In this document: positions 1 through 11,197 of the stretch, in pieces
Numbering within the stretch: position 1 is the first letter of the stretch
How the letters are laid out: every line of letters begins with the position of its first letter
Translations under genes and position numbers: made by a program
NCBI GenBank assembly: GCA_024195585.1
Contig: SWBL01000175.1
Location: 1 to 64,000, forward strand
Origin: Aureobasidium sp. EXF-3400
Lineage: Eukaryota > Ascomycota > Dothideomycetes > Dothideales > Saccotheciaceae
Direction: 5' to 3'
Length of the DNA stretch: 64,000 nucleotides
The notes under the pieces: model-generated
The model's input: the letters and a program-made list of their open reading frames with translations, nothing else
Database searches by the model: none
What the model was told of the DNA's origin: nothing

Positions 1-198
1 CAAGGCTATGAGTCTCTTTAGGGATAGCATCCTATACTCGACCGCCATTGCCTCGGCTCGTGTTGTCATCTTTGTATTGTTGGCAGCTTACGTTTGTCAC
101 TTGCAAGTCTTTTGATTTACTTGTCCTAATTCTTACACAAACTTTCTTCCTTTGGTCAACATACGCACACATCTTTTCTGGCTTCAAGCGACACAGTC

Positions 199-1082
199 AT
201 GGCAGCTATGTTGGGAGCCGCCGGTGGAGGCGAGCTAGGTGCTCTGCCGTTGGAACAGTGGTTCTTTGAGATGCCTGTGTGCACGCGATGGTGGACCACT
301 GCGACTGTCGTTACAGGACTGTTGGTGCAATGCCATGTCCTCACACCCTTTCAGCTGTTTTATTCCTTCCGCGCTGTATTTGTGAGGAGTCAGGTATGAA
401 AAGCCTCCCTTCTTTCCTGCCATCTCTCACCTCTCTGTTTGCTGGACGGATGCTAACGTAAACCGACAAAAACAGTACTGGCGCCTCTTCACCACCTTCA
501 TCTACTTCGGCCCTCTGTCCCTAAACCTCCTCTTCCACATCTTCTTTATCCAGCGTTACGCCCGTATGCTCGAAGAATCCGCCGTCTCGCAAGCACACTT
601 TACCTGGATGTTGGCATACGCAGTCACCACTTTACTGCTCCTCGCACCAATGGTCTCTGTCGTGTTCCTCGGCAGTATTCTTAGTAGCACGCTGGTGTAT
701 ATCTGGAGTCGCAAGCATCCAGACGTGCAGCTTTCCTTTTTGGGGCTTTTTGTGTTTAGAGCGCCGTTCTTGCCGTGGGTTATGATTGGACTTAGTGTGG
801 TTATGCATGGCAATTGGCCCAAGGATGAGTTGTGTGGAATTGCGGTTGGTCATGGTGAGAAAGATCCCTTCTTTTGTCTCTGAGAGATGGCATGCTGATA
901 CTTGAGCCATCACAGTCTACTACTTCTTCAACGACATTTACCCGGCAAACCACAATGGCCAACGACCCCTGGATCCTCCCATCTGGTGGCAGAGACTGAT
1001 AAGAGGCAATGCCGTTGTGGATGCAGAGCTGCGCCAACAAAGACCCAACGACACCGCTGCTCCTGCCGTGCAGTTGCAATGA
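199..1082 (+). CDS. Derlin (DER1/DFM1 family ER membrane protein)
   Basis: Rhomboid-like pseudoprotease family of the endoplasmic reticulum that helps move misfolded proteins out for proteasomal destruction. Three exons join in frame: 199-393, 476-854 and 916-1082, giving about 247 residues, a normal derlin length. The first intron has a TGCTAAC branch site and the second ends CACAG. The loop-1 WR pair appears in 'QYWRLFTTFIYFG' just after the first junction. The derlin hallmark 'GHVYYFFNDIYP' spans the second junction, which supports that splice. Several hydrophobic segments are visible between them. The catalytic rhomboid Ser/His pair is not expected in this family and I do not see it. The gene converges with the CWC27 gene, stop codons about 210 nt apart. 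I cannot separate Der1 from Dfm1 by eye. Confidence 0.9.
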
Positions 1083-1295
1083 TTAGATACCCCCTCCTTT
1101 GTTTTGCTTCTGGCATAGCGATACACAAAGTATAGAATTCGCATTACTTTCTTTTCTTCATCGTTGAATCTGTTCGGTCATGGTCTAGTGTGGAAATTGT
1201 GGTCTTCGATATTGACACAGGACCTTGATGGCGTTGAGCCTAGATTTGAAGATTTGGGTATACTCAGGTCTTCTGTGGCCTCATAAGGGCACTTC

Positions 1296-2804
1296 TCAAG
1301 CCCTTCCCTTGCCCTTCCTCTCTCTTTCTCTATCCCACTCTTTGCTTTTCTTCCCCTTATCCCCCACGATCTCCCTCGTCTTTTCTCTAGGATCAATAAC
1401 CTCAAACTCCTCCATCTTCCTCTTCCACTCCAAATCCTTGCCCAATGTATCTTTTGCAAAACTCAATGCATGAGACATCCAAGTAGTATCATTGTCATCC
1501 TCTTCTTCGGCATTCTCAGCCTCATCTTGCCAATTACTGCAACTCTGACAATTGGCAATAAAGTGCAAATCGCATAGCTTTTCTTCGGTGTCCATTGCTG
1601 ATTCTGTTGCTTGTTTGCTGTCTGGTATTGTTGTTGTGGAGGTTGTGGTTGTAGATACTTTTTCGGCAGGCAGTTTCTCGAGTCTCTTCTTGAAGTCGTT
1701 GAAGGTTGAGAGTGAGGAAGCATCTTCTTTTGCTTTTCCGCGTTTGCGGCCTCGTGTTGCTGAGGCCGGGATCATCATCTCGAGAGCTGAAAGTTTCTTT
1801 TCGGGTGATGAGGTGGTTGTTGTCGTACGTTTCATCGAAGCTTTTAGTTGTGCAATTTCGGCATTGGTGCGTTCGAGGGCAGTGGGTTTGCGGCGTTCTG
1901 GAGAGGGTGTAGGTGATGGTGAAGGAGATTGTGCGGGCACGGGCTTTCTCGAGGGAGCAGGTACATGGCTTGTCGCTGGTGCTGGTGGAGGAGGCGAGGG
2001 GGATCTGGAAGGAGATGGTCTGCGAGCGGGTTTTTCTTGCTTTGGCTGTTGGGGAGCTTTTGGCAAGGCAGAGTTGTTCTGGACTTCTGGGTGTTGTGGT
2101 TCGGCGGCGGTAAAGTTTGGGTTGACCTTTACTTTCTTGACTACTGGTGCAGCAGGCTCTTCTGCTTCTTCTCCTCCGAAGCTTAATAGGGTCTTTGTGG
2201 CCTTGCGCTTCTTCTTGGGAGCCTTTGTTTCTTGTGGTGTGGATATGGCGATCGAGGCTTGCTTGACCATGTCACCGAAAGGATTGAGGAGGACCTCTGT
2301 AGAGACGATTCTTGTAGGGTATAGGGGTCTGTCGGAACCATCTTCAGCCAGGTCGGCCTCGGCCATCTTCATCAGATTGTAAATGGTATCTCCCTCGATA
2401 CGGCCAAACATGGTATTCTTGTCCTGTAGCTCAGGAGTCTTGTCCAAAGTAAAGAAGAACTGCGAAGTGTTGTCATTCTTGTCTCCAGAGTTTGCCATGC
2501 CCAGCAGACCACGGCGATTGAACTTGAGTCGCGAGTGGAACTCGTCGGCGAAGGGTGCGCCATGATTGATAGCACTCACACCACCAGAACCAGTTCCAGT
2601 AGGGTCGCCACCCTGAATGATGAAGCCTGGGACCAGGCGGTGGAAGATTGTGCCATCGTAGTAGCCATTTAGACAGTGTTGGAGGAAGTTGCGAGATGCG
2701 AGAGGAACTTGTTTGGCGAAGATTTCGACGACGAGATCACCGGAAGTGGTATTGAGTAGGACCTTGGCCGTCGGCGGCGGCTCGAGATTGTATAGTGTCG
2801 ACAT
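1296..2804 (-). CDS. CWC27: Spliceosomal cyclophilin-type protein CWC27
   Basis: Single-exon gene of 502 residues. The N-terminal cyclophilin domain (about residues 10-170) contains 'GTIFHRLVPGFIIQGGDPTG'. It is followed by a long charged, Pro/Ser-rich linker and a conserved acidic and basic C-terminus ('WKRKMEEFEVIDPREKTRE'). This layout is that of CWC27, a component of activated spliceosomes that binds CWC22, rather than a stand-alone isomerase. Where active cyclophilins have a substrate-binding tryptophan, this protein reads 'TPELQDKNTMFGRI', with Glu in its place. That Trp-to-Glu change is reported for human CWC27 and goes with loss of isomerase activity, so a structural role is likely. 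The start lies 189 nt from the divergent GET5-like gene, so the two probably share a promoter. Confidence 0.93.
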   Translation of the reverse strand: MSTLYNLEPPPTAKVLLNTTSGDLVVEIFAKQVPLASRNFLQHCLNGYYDGTIFHRLVPGFIIQGGDPTGTGSGGVSAINHGAPFADEFHSRLKFNRRGLLGMANSGDKNDNTSQFFFTLDKTPELQDKNTMFGRIEGDTIYNLMKMAEADLAEDGSDRPLYPTRIVSTEVLLNPFGDMVKQASIAISTPQETKAPKKKRKATKTLLSFGGEEAEEPAAPVVKKVKVNPNFTAAEPQHPEVQNNSALPKAPQQPKQEKPARRPSPSRSPSPPPPAPATSHVPAPSRKPVPAQSPSPSPTPSPERRKPTALERTNAEIAQLKASMKRTTTTTSSPEKKLSALEMMIPASATRGRKRGKAKEDASSLSTFNDFKKRLEKLPAEKVSTTTTSTTTIPDSKQATESAMDTEEKLCDLHFIANCQSCSNWQDEAENAEEEDDNDTTWMSHALSFAKDTLGKDLEWKRKMEEFEVIDPREKTREIVGDKGKKSKEWDRERERKGKGRA

Positions 2805-2993
2805 GATGTATGTCAGTGACTGAAGAAGAGTTCGAAAAGTCGCAAAGAGGAAAGAGCGTCTTTCATAGAAACTTGTCCAAGCTCGGCCCCGTTGACATCA
2901 GTGAGGCAGGCGCGATTGCGGGGTGAGACAAACATCAAACCCACACTGTTGCATACCACATCACATCACATCAACAACTAAACAGAAGAAACC
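2805..2993. promoter_or_regulatory. Shared divergent promoter, CWC27 / GET5-like
   Basis: A 189-nt interval separates two divergent start codons. It is the only space available for both promoters and 5' leaders. No clear TATA box or named factor site stands out. Confidence 0.5.
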
Positions 2994-3739
2994 ATGTCGG
3001 AAACAATGTTTGCACAAGCCCTCATGTCGGGCCTGGAGAAGCGTCCCTCCAGACTCGGCAGCGACCACGTCTCGGATCCCAGGAAATACCCTGCTCAAGC
3101 TCCCGTATCCACCACTGAAACCAACCTCTCGGTCTGCCCTTACTGACCTACTTCGTCTAGTACACCCTCCCCAAACCAGTTCATCCTTTCCCTCGCCGCC
3201 AAAGACCTACCGCTGGCCAACAATCGCAAGCCATCAATGTCACCCTCAAGCCACTCAAGGGGTCTGATCAGCTCGACCTCCCGAGCCAACCTCTCAATAC
3301 TACCATCCTCGACCTCAAGGCTCAATATGCCCAAAAGTACACCCTCGACAAGACAAAGATTAAGCTCCTCATGAACAAGAGACCATGCACAGATCTCAAG
3401 ACCCTCAAGGACGTCCTTCCCGATCCGCTTCCTACCAAGGCTGACTTCAGCGTCATGCTTCTGCCCGGTGCTTCCACGCCCCTCCAACCTTCTACTCCTG
3501 CCCCCGCTTCACCTGTAGTCAAGGCCGATGAGTCGCAGAAGCTTCCCCCTGATTCCGCCCCCTTGTCTGAACATGCCCAAGCAGAAGCTGATGCTCTTCC
3601 TCATGCTCATGACACCGCTACTCAGATGTTGCAGTCTGACGAGTTCTGGGCTGATCTGAAAGACTTTTTGGTCCAAAGGCTGCGCGATGAGAATCAAGGC
3701 GAGAGGCTCGTTCGTCTATTCCGTTCAGCTTCTACTTAG
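2994..3739 (+). CDS. GET5: GET5/MDY2-like ubiquitin-domain protein (tail-anchored protein pathway)
   Basis: Two exons, 2994-3104 and 3161-3739, around a 56-nt intron give 229 residues. The N-terminus ('MFAQALMSGLEKRPSRLGSD', then 'HVSDPRKYPAQAP') resembles the GET4-binding segment of fungal Get5. Residues of roughly 65-135 form a ubiquitin-like fold ('QAINVTLKPLKGSDQLDL', 'KIKLLMNKRPCTDLKTLKDV'). After a Pro/Ser-rich linker, the last 30 residues ('FWADLKDFLVQRLRDENQGE', then 'RLVRLFRSA') look like the Get5 homodimerisation helix. In the GET pathway Get5 joins Get4 to Sgt2 and Get3 to deliver tail-anchored proteins to the ER. The three-part architecture supports the call; individual motifs are from memory of the family. 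Confidence 0.8.
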
Positions 3740-3990
3740 CATGCTCTGTTGTAACTCGACAAGGAAAATGAACGCGTGCAAAGTCCACAACGTGGCATAT
3801 CAGAACCTTAATTCCCAATCTTCCTTGACCACGAATGAATCCCTCGATTCCTAGCCTTTGAGTTCGTTCGAGTTTTTTGTTTGCTTTGCCTTTCTTCTTT
3901 TTTTTTTTTTTGGCATTCAAAACTTCGAGCTCGCCGTGTTCCCTTTTGTAGTTCTCCCCATCTTTCTCAACATCCAACCTCACCAAAAAG

Positions 3991-6665
3991 ATGTTGTTGG
4001 GTTATCTCTCGTTTTTGCTGCCTGTACTAGTGCAAGCAGCTCCTTGGAGTTTGCATTCTGGGCAACCTCCAGCAGAGTGAGTTGGAAAACTTTGTTAACT
4101 TGTATCACATTATCAATCAGATGAGTCATGAGACACAACTTGTGTCTGAACCAGACCTTAGCCTGGATGTCAAGTTTGAAGAGATCTACAAAATCAAGGC
4201 TCCCATGGCACAATCATACTAATTCACTTCACAGCAGTAGCTTACCTCACTGGAATCTTATGCTTCGTGGAAATGATTCCTCGACCATCTCTCCAACCGT
4301 CTTGCCTACTAGCACCGGGACGGCCACGCCTTCAGCTCCAGAGTCTCCATGCAAGAGTGTACGCTTAGCTTTGCAACCCTCGCAAAACTCATCGACGAAA
4401 CCCAGCTTTAGGATACCTGCAAAGCTCGCATATGACTGTCTCAATTCTATACCATTCAATCAGAGTGCTGCTGCTGCTTTGATGGAGTCCATGAGACCCT
4501 ACCTGGATTGGCAATCGACCACTTCTTACCTCAAGAATCCACCAAAAGAAGTTCGTGCATTCTGTTGTATCTGTATTATATCTGCGATTGCTGATTTTGC
4601 ATGATAGTACGCAGAAGCAGTCCAGCCACCTTACGATTTCTGGACCACTTTTAATGCTATTGAAATGAACGTTGCCCGTGGAGCTTATGCCAGCGAGTAT
4701 GACTTTGGATGGGATCTTTATCAAGCCACACAGCAAGCACACGATGGTCATTTCAGCTTCGTACTAGACGTTGTTGGTAATGTCTTCTCTTTCGGACGCA
4801 CAACTGCACTCGTCTCTGTCTCCGAGGATGGTAAAGATCTACCAGCAGTTTATGTGTACGCGGACATTCTGGCTGCCCAAACTGGCAATTCATCTTTTAG
4901 TCCATCTCAAGTCATTCTGATTAATGGAATGGGCACTACTGAGTTCTTACTCGATTGGGCACAGTATGGCGGTCATCAAGATAAGGATGCCTTGTGGAAT
5001 AATCTCTTCTACTCACCTGCACAAGTCTCGCTTGGTGGTAGTGGTACAGGAACTGGAACTTTTGCTGGCAATGGCCGTGGTCGATTTGTGTATCCTGGGC
5101 CGACCACCACCTTGACCTTCGCTAACGGAACAAATGTCACAAACGAGAATTACGCCAGAACCCATATCAGTTTCAAAAACATCAATTCTGGAGCGGACAT
5201 ATACAGAGAATATCTCATACCCAAGTCTCCGCCGCATCTCGATGCTTTGGAGATGCTGCAACGTGGCGAAGCGAAGCATGAAGAGAACAAGAACGACGAC
5301 ACGCGCATCACTTACTTCCAACAAGATATGCCATTCTTCCAGCCTCGACAAGTCCGTAACATTGATGCTCCTGGATATCCACCCCCAGTCACCAGACAAA
5401 GGCACAATATGAATGGAGGTTACTTCCTCGAAGGACCAGGCTTTGAGGATGTGGCTGTTTTGACAGTGGCATCCTTTGTACACCAACCTTTTGCCGGACT
5501 AGAATTCCAGAAGGTCAATTCTGACTTCATCGCCGCCGCCTTGGCTGCAAACAAGACCAAATTGATCATCGACGTCAGCGCGAATGGTGGCGGTGTAATC
5601 CTCCAAGGCTACGATCTCTTCAAACAGCTTTTCCCTTCTATACATCCATACGGCGCGTCTCGCTTCCGTGCCCACGAAACTATCGATTGGCTGGGTGAGA
5701 TATACTCCAAGTTTGCTACTCAACTTATCAACAGCAGTGATCCTCAAGCCAACAATTTCCAACTGGCACCGTGGGATTACCACACCGATCTCGATTCCGA
5801 CGACAAGCACTTTTCCTCTTGGAAAGGAGAAGGAGGAAAGTACGGGCCTTACGAATACGGAAACGACACTTTTACCTCACCCATACGCTGGGATCTTAAT
5901 TACCCACAACTACATCAATATTCCGGCGGTATCAAGGTATCAGGCTACGGCGACCATACCAACACATCCTCCCACCAACAGCCTTTCGAAACCCACAATA
6001 TTATTTTGGTATATGACGGCTACTGCGCCTCCACCTGCGCTATCTTCTCCGAATTTCTGCGCAGGGAAGCTGGTGTAAAGACCATTGCGCTTGGAGGTCG
6101 TCCCTCTTTACTTCCCATGCAAGGTGTTGGCGGCGTCAAAGGCGCTAACATGTATACCTGGAACCACATTTTCTCTGCTGTAAACTTTGCAATCGGTCGC
6201 TCGGAGACATTGCTCCATCAAGATCTGAATGATACTGCGTTGGGCAAGTACAACTCACTCGCTCTCGCTAGAGCCACAGACGCACGAGTCAACTCCCGCG
6301 ATGGCATAAGAAAAAACGACGACAATGATGATGATGATGATCAAATCCCTTGGCAGTTCCTCTACGAACCCACCGAGTGTAGGATTTTCTACACTAAGCA
6401 GATGGTACTTGACCAAAGTGCAGTGTGGAAGACTGTAGCTGATACGGTATGGGGAAAGGGGAATGCTTGTGTAGCTGGGGACAATAACTTTTACGGTGAT
6501 AGAGAAGGTGGTGATGGAAGTGCTGATGGTGGCGATCAAGGGCAAAGATATACAGTCTGGGATGTTAGTGATGGGTTTGATGCACAGGAGGCGTGGAGAG
6601 GCTTGGAGGTTGAGACTGAGCACCACTGGGATCATGATAGGGGTGATTGTGTCATGTATCCCTAA
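3991..6665 (+). CDS. Secreted peptidase S41 family protein (CPAF-like)
   Basis: Three exons, 3991-4076, 4235-4550 and 4608-6665, give 819 residues. Residues 1-17 are a signal peptide ('MLLGYLSFLLPVLVQAA'), so the protein is probably secreted. The middle exon carries the region before the catalytic domain typical of this fungal family ('AKLAYDCLNSIPFNQSAAAA', 'DWQSTTSYLKNPPKE'). The tail-specific-protease core contains 'KLIIDVSANGGGVILQGYDL' and, around Ser609, 'DGYCASTCAIFSEFLRREAG', the presumed nucleophile region, followed by a Gly-rich 'GGRPSLLPMQGVGGVKG'. Several N-glycosylation sequons are present. A poly-Asp stretch encoded by a GAT run near 6326-6341 precedes the C-terminus. The gene converges with the 5-oxoprolinase gene (146 nt apart). 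The natural substrate is unknown. Confidence 0.82.
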
Positions 6666-6812
6666 GGATGCCATGCACGACTGTAGAGCTAAAAACACAA
6701 GGAGGGACAAATCGCGATACAAGGCGATGGAGATTTTGATTGTTCAGAAGATTGAGAGTACCGAAAAGAAAAATAGGGTATTACAAACTGAATCTACTAT
6801 ACAAGAATATCT

Positions 6813-9800
6813 CTAGTTCGTCTCTTGCCTAGCTTTATAGGCATTCACAGATCCACCAGCCAAAATCTTCGCTTGTGTCTTTTCTTTTGTCTTATCATCT
6901 GCGACTCCGTCTTCTTGCACAGAACCCCAACCGCCACCGCCAGGAGAGTTGATCACGATCCTATCGCCTTCGCCAAGTTTGATCGTTCCCTTGGCTCCAA
7001 GATTGACCACCCTTTTCTCGTCAGAGTACTCATCCTTCTTGATCACTAAATTGAGACCAGAAGCTCCAGCCTCACCTCCTTCAAGGCCATATGGTTGGCG
7101 ACTGCGACGTTCAGAAAGAATTGAACATTGCACTGGCATGCGGAACTCGATATCGCGAATTGTGCCTGCACCACCCGTGTGCTTGCCTTTACCGCCTGAG
7201 CCTTCGCGCAGACCGAATTGACGCAATATGCATGGGTAGCGCTTTTCGAATACTTCAGGGTCGGTGATGCGGGTATTGGTCATGTGGGTATGAACACCGC
7301 TTTGACCTTGCCAGGTTGGTCCTGCTCCTGAACCACCAGCGATGGTTTCGTAGTAGCCGAAGCCATTGACATGGTTGCCGTTCTCGTCTTTGCCGCCTGT
7401 GCCAAATGTTAGGTTGTTACAACAGCCTTGACTGGCAGCGCAGGCGCGGAAGGCGAGAAGCACGACATCAGTGATGCGTTGGGAAGTGAGGACGTTGCCG
7501 CCAACGACGCCAGCACCTTTGGCTGGACTCAGCAGCGAGTTCTCCGGAATCTTGATCTCGACAGGGTTCAGACAGCCCTGATTGAGAGGGATATCAGAAG
7601 AAATGAGTGCGCGGAGACAGTAAATGATTGCCGAGTTTGTGATTGCGACTGGTGCGTTGGTGTTACCGTAGACTTGTGGTCCCGTTCCTGCGAAATCGAA
7701 AACAGCGGTTCCAGTTTCAGGCTCGATGGTGATCTCGAGAGCAATCGGGGTTCCATCATCCATGTAATCAATTGCTTTGAGAGGCTTTCTGCCGAATTGT
7801 TCGTACTTTTGCTTGAGCAGTTCTCGAACGGCAATGTCGCTGGCTCTTTGGATGGCGTACATGTAGCGGTGCACGGTAGATAGCCCGAACTCACTGATCA
7901 GCCCTTTGATCAATGTGATACCACGTTTGTTGGCGGCAATCTGTGCTTTCAAGTCTGAGATGTTGTCCTGCAGACATCTAGTACCAGAACAACCATCGTA
8001 CTGTGCAGGCTCTTCGAGAAGTAACTGGGTGATAGCTTCCTCATTGAACCTGCCTGCCTCAACAATCTTAAGCGACTCGATAGCAGCACCTTCCTGGTAC
8101 AGAGAATGGGAGGTAGGAGGCATGCTTCCAGGCAGAATACCGCCGATATCCGCATGGTGACCTCTGGAAGCCACATAGAAAGCAATGTCTTCACCATCAA
8201 AGACAGGAGTGATGACGGTGATATCTGGTAGATGTGTTCCACCACAGGAAGGGTGGTTCGAAACAAGCACATCACCGTCCTTCAATTTGCCCTTCCATAG
8301 GTTGTGTTGGTACTTGACCGCAAACTGCATGCTTCCTAGGTGGACCGGAACGTGGGGAGCGTTAGCCACCAAACCACCATCGTTGGAGAACAGCGCACAG
8401 GAAAAGTCAAGTCTCTCCTTAATGTTGGTAGATACTGACGTCTTCTGCAAGGTTCTACCCATCTGCTCGGCAATAGACATGAAGCGATGGCCAAAGATGG
8501 AAAGCTGAATGGGGCTGAACTCATCGTTCACAAGTGCCTTGTCGACATTCGTGGTAGATGTTTCCTGGTCGATTACAACACAGCTTTCGAGGACATTGGC
8601 AATGGCGTTGGGAAGAACAACTATGGTCTGAGTCTTGTCGATGATCAACGCTGGCCCTGAAATCTTGCTACCAACAGCAATAGCAGGCAACTCGTAGGTC
8701 GGTGTGTCCAAGTAGCCCAAGCCTTCGTAGTAAACGCGGTTTGTCGCATTGGGTACAGCTTCAGGTACACTAAGAGAAGCGGCCTGCTCCAACTGTGCGT
8801 AGGGACTGGCAGCGATCTTCTCGTGCGCAGCACCAATTGCTCTGACACGGAAGTCATCAACAAGGATAGGCTTCTCTCGGAAAAGGAAGCCGAATTCGCG
8901 TTGATGTCTCTCCTCAAATGCCGACTGGAAGTCCCAATCAGCACCCTTGAGCACCATCAGAGAGCTACTTGAGCCAGCATAGCGAAGATTCAAGAAGGTC
9001 TCGTAAGTGATGTTCTCGTCCGTGAAACCCTGATCCTTCAGCTCGAGAGATGCTTCGAAAGCAAGATCCTCAAGCTGTCTCTGGATGGCTTGTTGAGTCT
9101 CTGCAGAGTAGGTCATGGCTGCTGGCTTCTGAATCTCGTGAACGACATCTGCTAAGCTCATGCCGTAAGCAGACAGGATACTGGAGTATTTGTGAATGAT
9201 GATACGTGAGATGCCGAGCACCTTGGCCACAGAACAGGCATGTTGTCCACCAGCACCACCGAAGCAAGCCAAGTGGTGCGCAGCTGTGTCATGACCTCTA
9301 GCTTCTGTCAGACCTCTGATAGGTCTGGCCATACCCTCATTTGCGACGTTCAGGAACCCTAATGCGACTTCCTCAGGTGAGAACGTGACGGCACCATCTC
9401 GGCGCTGCTGCTGATTAATTTCTTCTGTCAAGGCCAAAAACTTCTGTGCTGTGATATCACGATCGAGTGGCTGATTCTCCTTGGGGCCAAAGATTTTGGG
9501 GAAGTAGTCTGGTAACAGCCTGCCCAAGAATAAGTTGGCATCAGTCACCGTCAAAGGTCCTCCTTTGCGATAGCAGGCAGGGCCAGGGTGGGCAGAAGCA
9601 GATTCAGGGCCAACGTGGAACAGACCATTCTTCCATGTGAGGATAGAACCTCCTCCTGCTGCTACAGTGTTGATGTCCAGTTGAGGTGACTGGATGGAAA
9701 CACCTGCAGTTGTGGTCTCAAAGACATGCTCGTATACGCCGGCGTAACGAGATACGTCTGTGCTAGTACCACCCATGTCGAAACCAATAATAGGCCGGCG

Positions 9801-10754
9801 TTCCTCATCGTCCCAAGATGTTTGAGCGTAGCCGACAACACCGCCAGCTGGACCAGAGAGGATACCCTTGAGACCACCGAACCTGCGGAAATCAACAAGT
9901 CCACCATCTGATTGCATGAACTCGCAGCGAGTGTTCTGTGCTCCAAGACCACCTCTAAAGTTTTCTGAGATCGAACTGATATATTGCTTGATGACTGGTG
10001 TGAGGTATGCATCTGCTGTAGCACTCATTCCTCTAGGTACAGCCTTGATCATGGGCTGCAACGCGCTTGAAAGCGACACTGAGAAGCCCATGGAGACAGC
10101 CAAATTGCCAACAAGGTTCTCGTGAGCGGGATATGCGTAGGAGTGAAGGAAGACAATTGAGATAGATCGATAGCCTTGCTCCCATAGCGATTCGAGCGTT
10201 TTTAGGATAGCTTCTGGATCTGGTCGTTGCAGTACACGAATTCGTTCTCCAGTGACCGCCTCCACAATGTCAGGATCTGCGACATCAAGATCGATCGTCT
10301 CGGGGTTTGGATTTTCTGTGTAATCTTCCATAGTCACACGCTCATCAACTTCTGTTACGTGCTCGTAAAGGACATCAGGTTTTGCTGCTGACAGGTCGAA
10401 AATGTTTGGTCGTGATTGGTTGCCAATGAGAAGCAGATCCTTGAAGCCTTTTGTGATGAGCAAGGCAGATCTGGCTCCTTTGCGTTCAAGCAACGCATTT
10501 GTAGCAACCGTCGTGCCCATTCTGATGGATTCGATGTGAAAGAGATCGAGTAATTGGCCTCTGGGATGTGGTTGGCCAGTAGCCAGTTCCAGGATTCGTC
10601 TGATACCTTCTGTTGGCGCATCTTGGTAATTTGCAGGATCTACTGAGAGGAGCTTGAGGATGATATCTTCGCGTCCAGGTATCGCGGCATGGACATCAGT
10701 AAAAGTACCGCCTCTGTCGATGGAGACGCGGATCTGGAGCGGTTTGATGGCCAT
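6813..10754 (-). CDS. 5-oxoprolinase (ATP-hydrolysing)
   Basis: One uninterrupted exon of 1313 residues, the normal length of the fused eukaryotic enzyme. It hydrolyses 5-oxo-L-proline (pyroglutamate) to L-glutamate at the cost of ATP, closing the gamma-glutamyl cycle in the cytosol. Residues 8-220 are the HyuA N-terminal domain with the phosphate-binding 'VSIDRGGTFTDVHAA'. The hydantoinase A core follows with 'GFDMGGTSTDVSRYAG' and 'ACFGGAGGQHACSVAKVLG'. The HyuB half runs from about residue 730 ('FSCALFSNDGGLVANAPHVP', 'SNHPSCGGTHLPDITVITP') to a C-terminal Gly-rich 'INSPGGGGWG'. I took the ATG at 10754 ('MAIKPLQIRVSIDRGG'); codons upstream of it in frame are non-ATG. The divergent neighbour is DUF1445/D-glutamate-cyclase-like, which makes the same metabolite in animals. 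Confidence 0.96.
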   Translation of the reverse strand: MAIKPLQIRVSIDRGGTFTDVHAAIPGREDIILKLLSVDPANYQDAPTEGIRRILELATGQPHPRGQLLDLFHIESIRMGTTVATNALLERKGARSALLITKGFKDLLLIGNQSRPNIFDLSAAKPDVLYEHVTEVDERVTMEDYTENPNPETIDLDVADPDIVEAVTGERIRVLQRPDPEAILKTLESLWEQGYRSISIVFLHSYAYPAHENLVGNLAVSMGFSVSLSSALQPMIKAVPRGMSATADAYLTPVIKQYISSISENFRGGLGAQNTRCEFMQSDGGLVDFRRFGGLKGILSGPAGGVVGYAQTSWDDEERRPIIGFDMGGTSTDVSRYAGVYEHVFETTTAGVSIQSPQLDINTVAAGGGSILTWKNGLFHVGPESASAHPGPACYRKGGPLTVTDANLFLGRLLPDYFPKIFGPKENQPLDRDITAQKFLALTEEINQQQRRDGAVTFSPEEVALGFLNVANEGMARPIRGLTEARGHDTAAHHLACFGGAGGQHACSVAKVLGISRIIIHKYSSILSAYGMSLADVVHEIQKPAAMTYSAETQQAIQRQLEDLAFEASLELKDQGFTDENITYETFLNLRYAGSSSSLMVLKGADWDFQSAFEERHQREFGFLFREKPILVDDFRVRAIGAAHEKIAASPYAQLEQAASLSVPEAVPNATNRVYYEGLGYLDTPTYELPAIAVGSKISGPALIIDKTQTIVVLPNAIANVLESCVVIDQETSTTNVDKALVNDEFSPIQLSIFGHRFMSIAEQMGRTLQKTSVSTNIKERLDFSCALFSNDGGLVANAPHVPVHLGSMQFAVKYQHNLWKGKLKDGDVLVSNHPSCGGTHLPDITVITPVFDGEDIAFYVASRGHHADIGGILPGSMPPTSHSLYQEGAAIESLKIVEAGRFNEEAITQLLLEEPAQYDGCSGTRCLQDNISDLKAQIAANKRGITLIKGLISEFGLSTVHRYMYAIQRASDIAVRELLKQKYEQFGRKPLKAIDYMDDGTPIALEITIEPETGTAVFDFAGTGPQVYGNTNAPVAITNSAIIYCLRALISSDIPLNQGCLNPVEIKIPENSLLSPAKGAGVVGGNVLTSQRITDVVLLAFRACAASQGCCNNLTFGTGGKDENGNHVNGFGYYETIAGGSGAGPTWQGQSGVHTHMTNTRITDPEVFEKRYPCILRQFGLREGSGGKGKHTGGAGTIRDIEFRMPVQCSILSERRSRQPYGLEGGEAGASGLNLVIKKDEYSDEKRVVNLGAKGTIKLGEGDRIVINSPGGGGWGSVQEDGVADDKTKEKTQAKILAGGSVNAYKARQETN

Positions 10755-11197
10755 GTTTGTCAAAAGGAAGGTCGGGCAGTACTAGATTGAGTATGCTCGA
10801 AGCTTGAAGGCCTTCAAGATGGACTTATATTACGGACCTACCTTGCCTAGGATGCCGCCATACAGATTGCACTCACATAATGAGAATTGCTTGACTAACC
10901 AAGCATGATCGGAGACACCTACCGCGGTGTTGGAGTCAGAGGGTTGTGCCCGGACGTCGATAAGAGAGCAAACGATCGGGGACCCACACCGACGCTTTGA
11001 CCATCCCTCGCGCGCTCCTTCCCCGACAGGCGCCCCCACTGATACTTTGATACAATACCGTCTCTGGATGTGCCCGCCTATCAGTAGCCACACACTTGCG
11101 CGGAGAGCGTGATTGCTTGCCCGTCAAGCCGATAGGGTAGTATATCAGTGCCAACCATGTAGGTAGGTCAAAGGTACTCAACAATTTGCACATTGAA
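10755..11197. promoter_or_regulatory. Divergent promoter, 5-oxoprolinase / DUF1445 gene
   Basis: This 443-nt interval must drive both divergent genes. It holds three matches to the fungal GATA-factor consensus HGATAR, at 10958-10963 (CGATAA), 11078-11083 (TGATAG on the minus strand) and 11130-11135 (CGATAG). About one would be expected by chance, so this is only suggestive of nitrogen control. An 8-nt palindrome ACCGCGGT at 10921-10928 has the back-to-back CCG/CGG triplets that Zn2Cys6 proteins can bind. Confidence 0.45.

Noticed and set aside
1552..2382. 276-codon plus-strand open frame
   Set aside because: Exactly antisense to the CWC27 coding sequence, with Ser/Val/Gly-rich composition produced by the complement of its charged linker; no family character.
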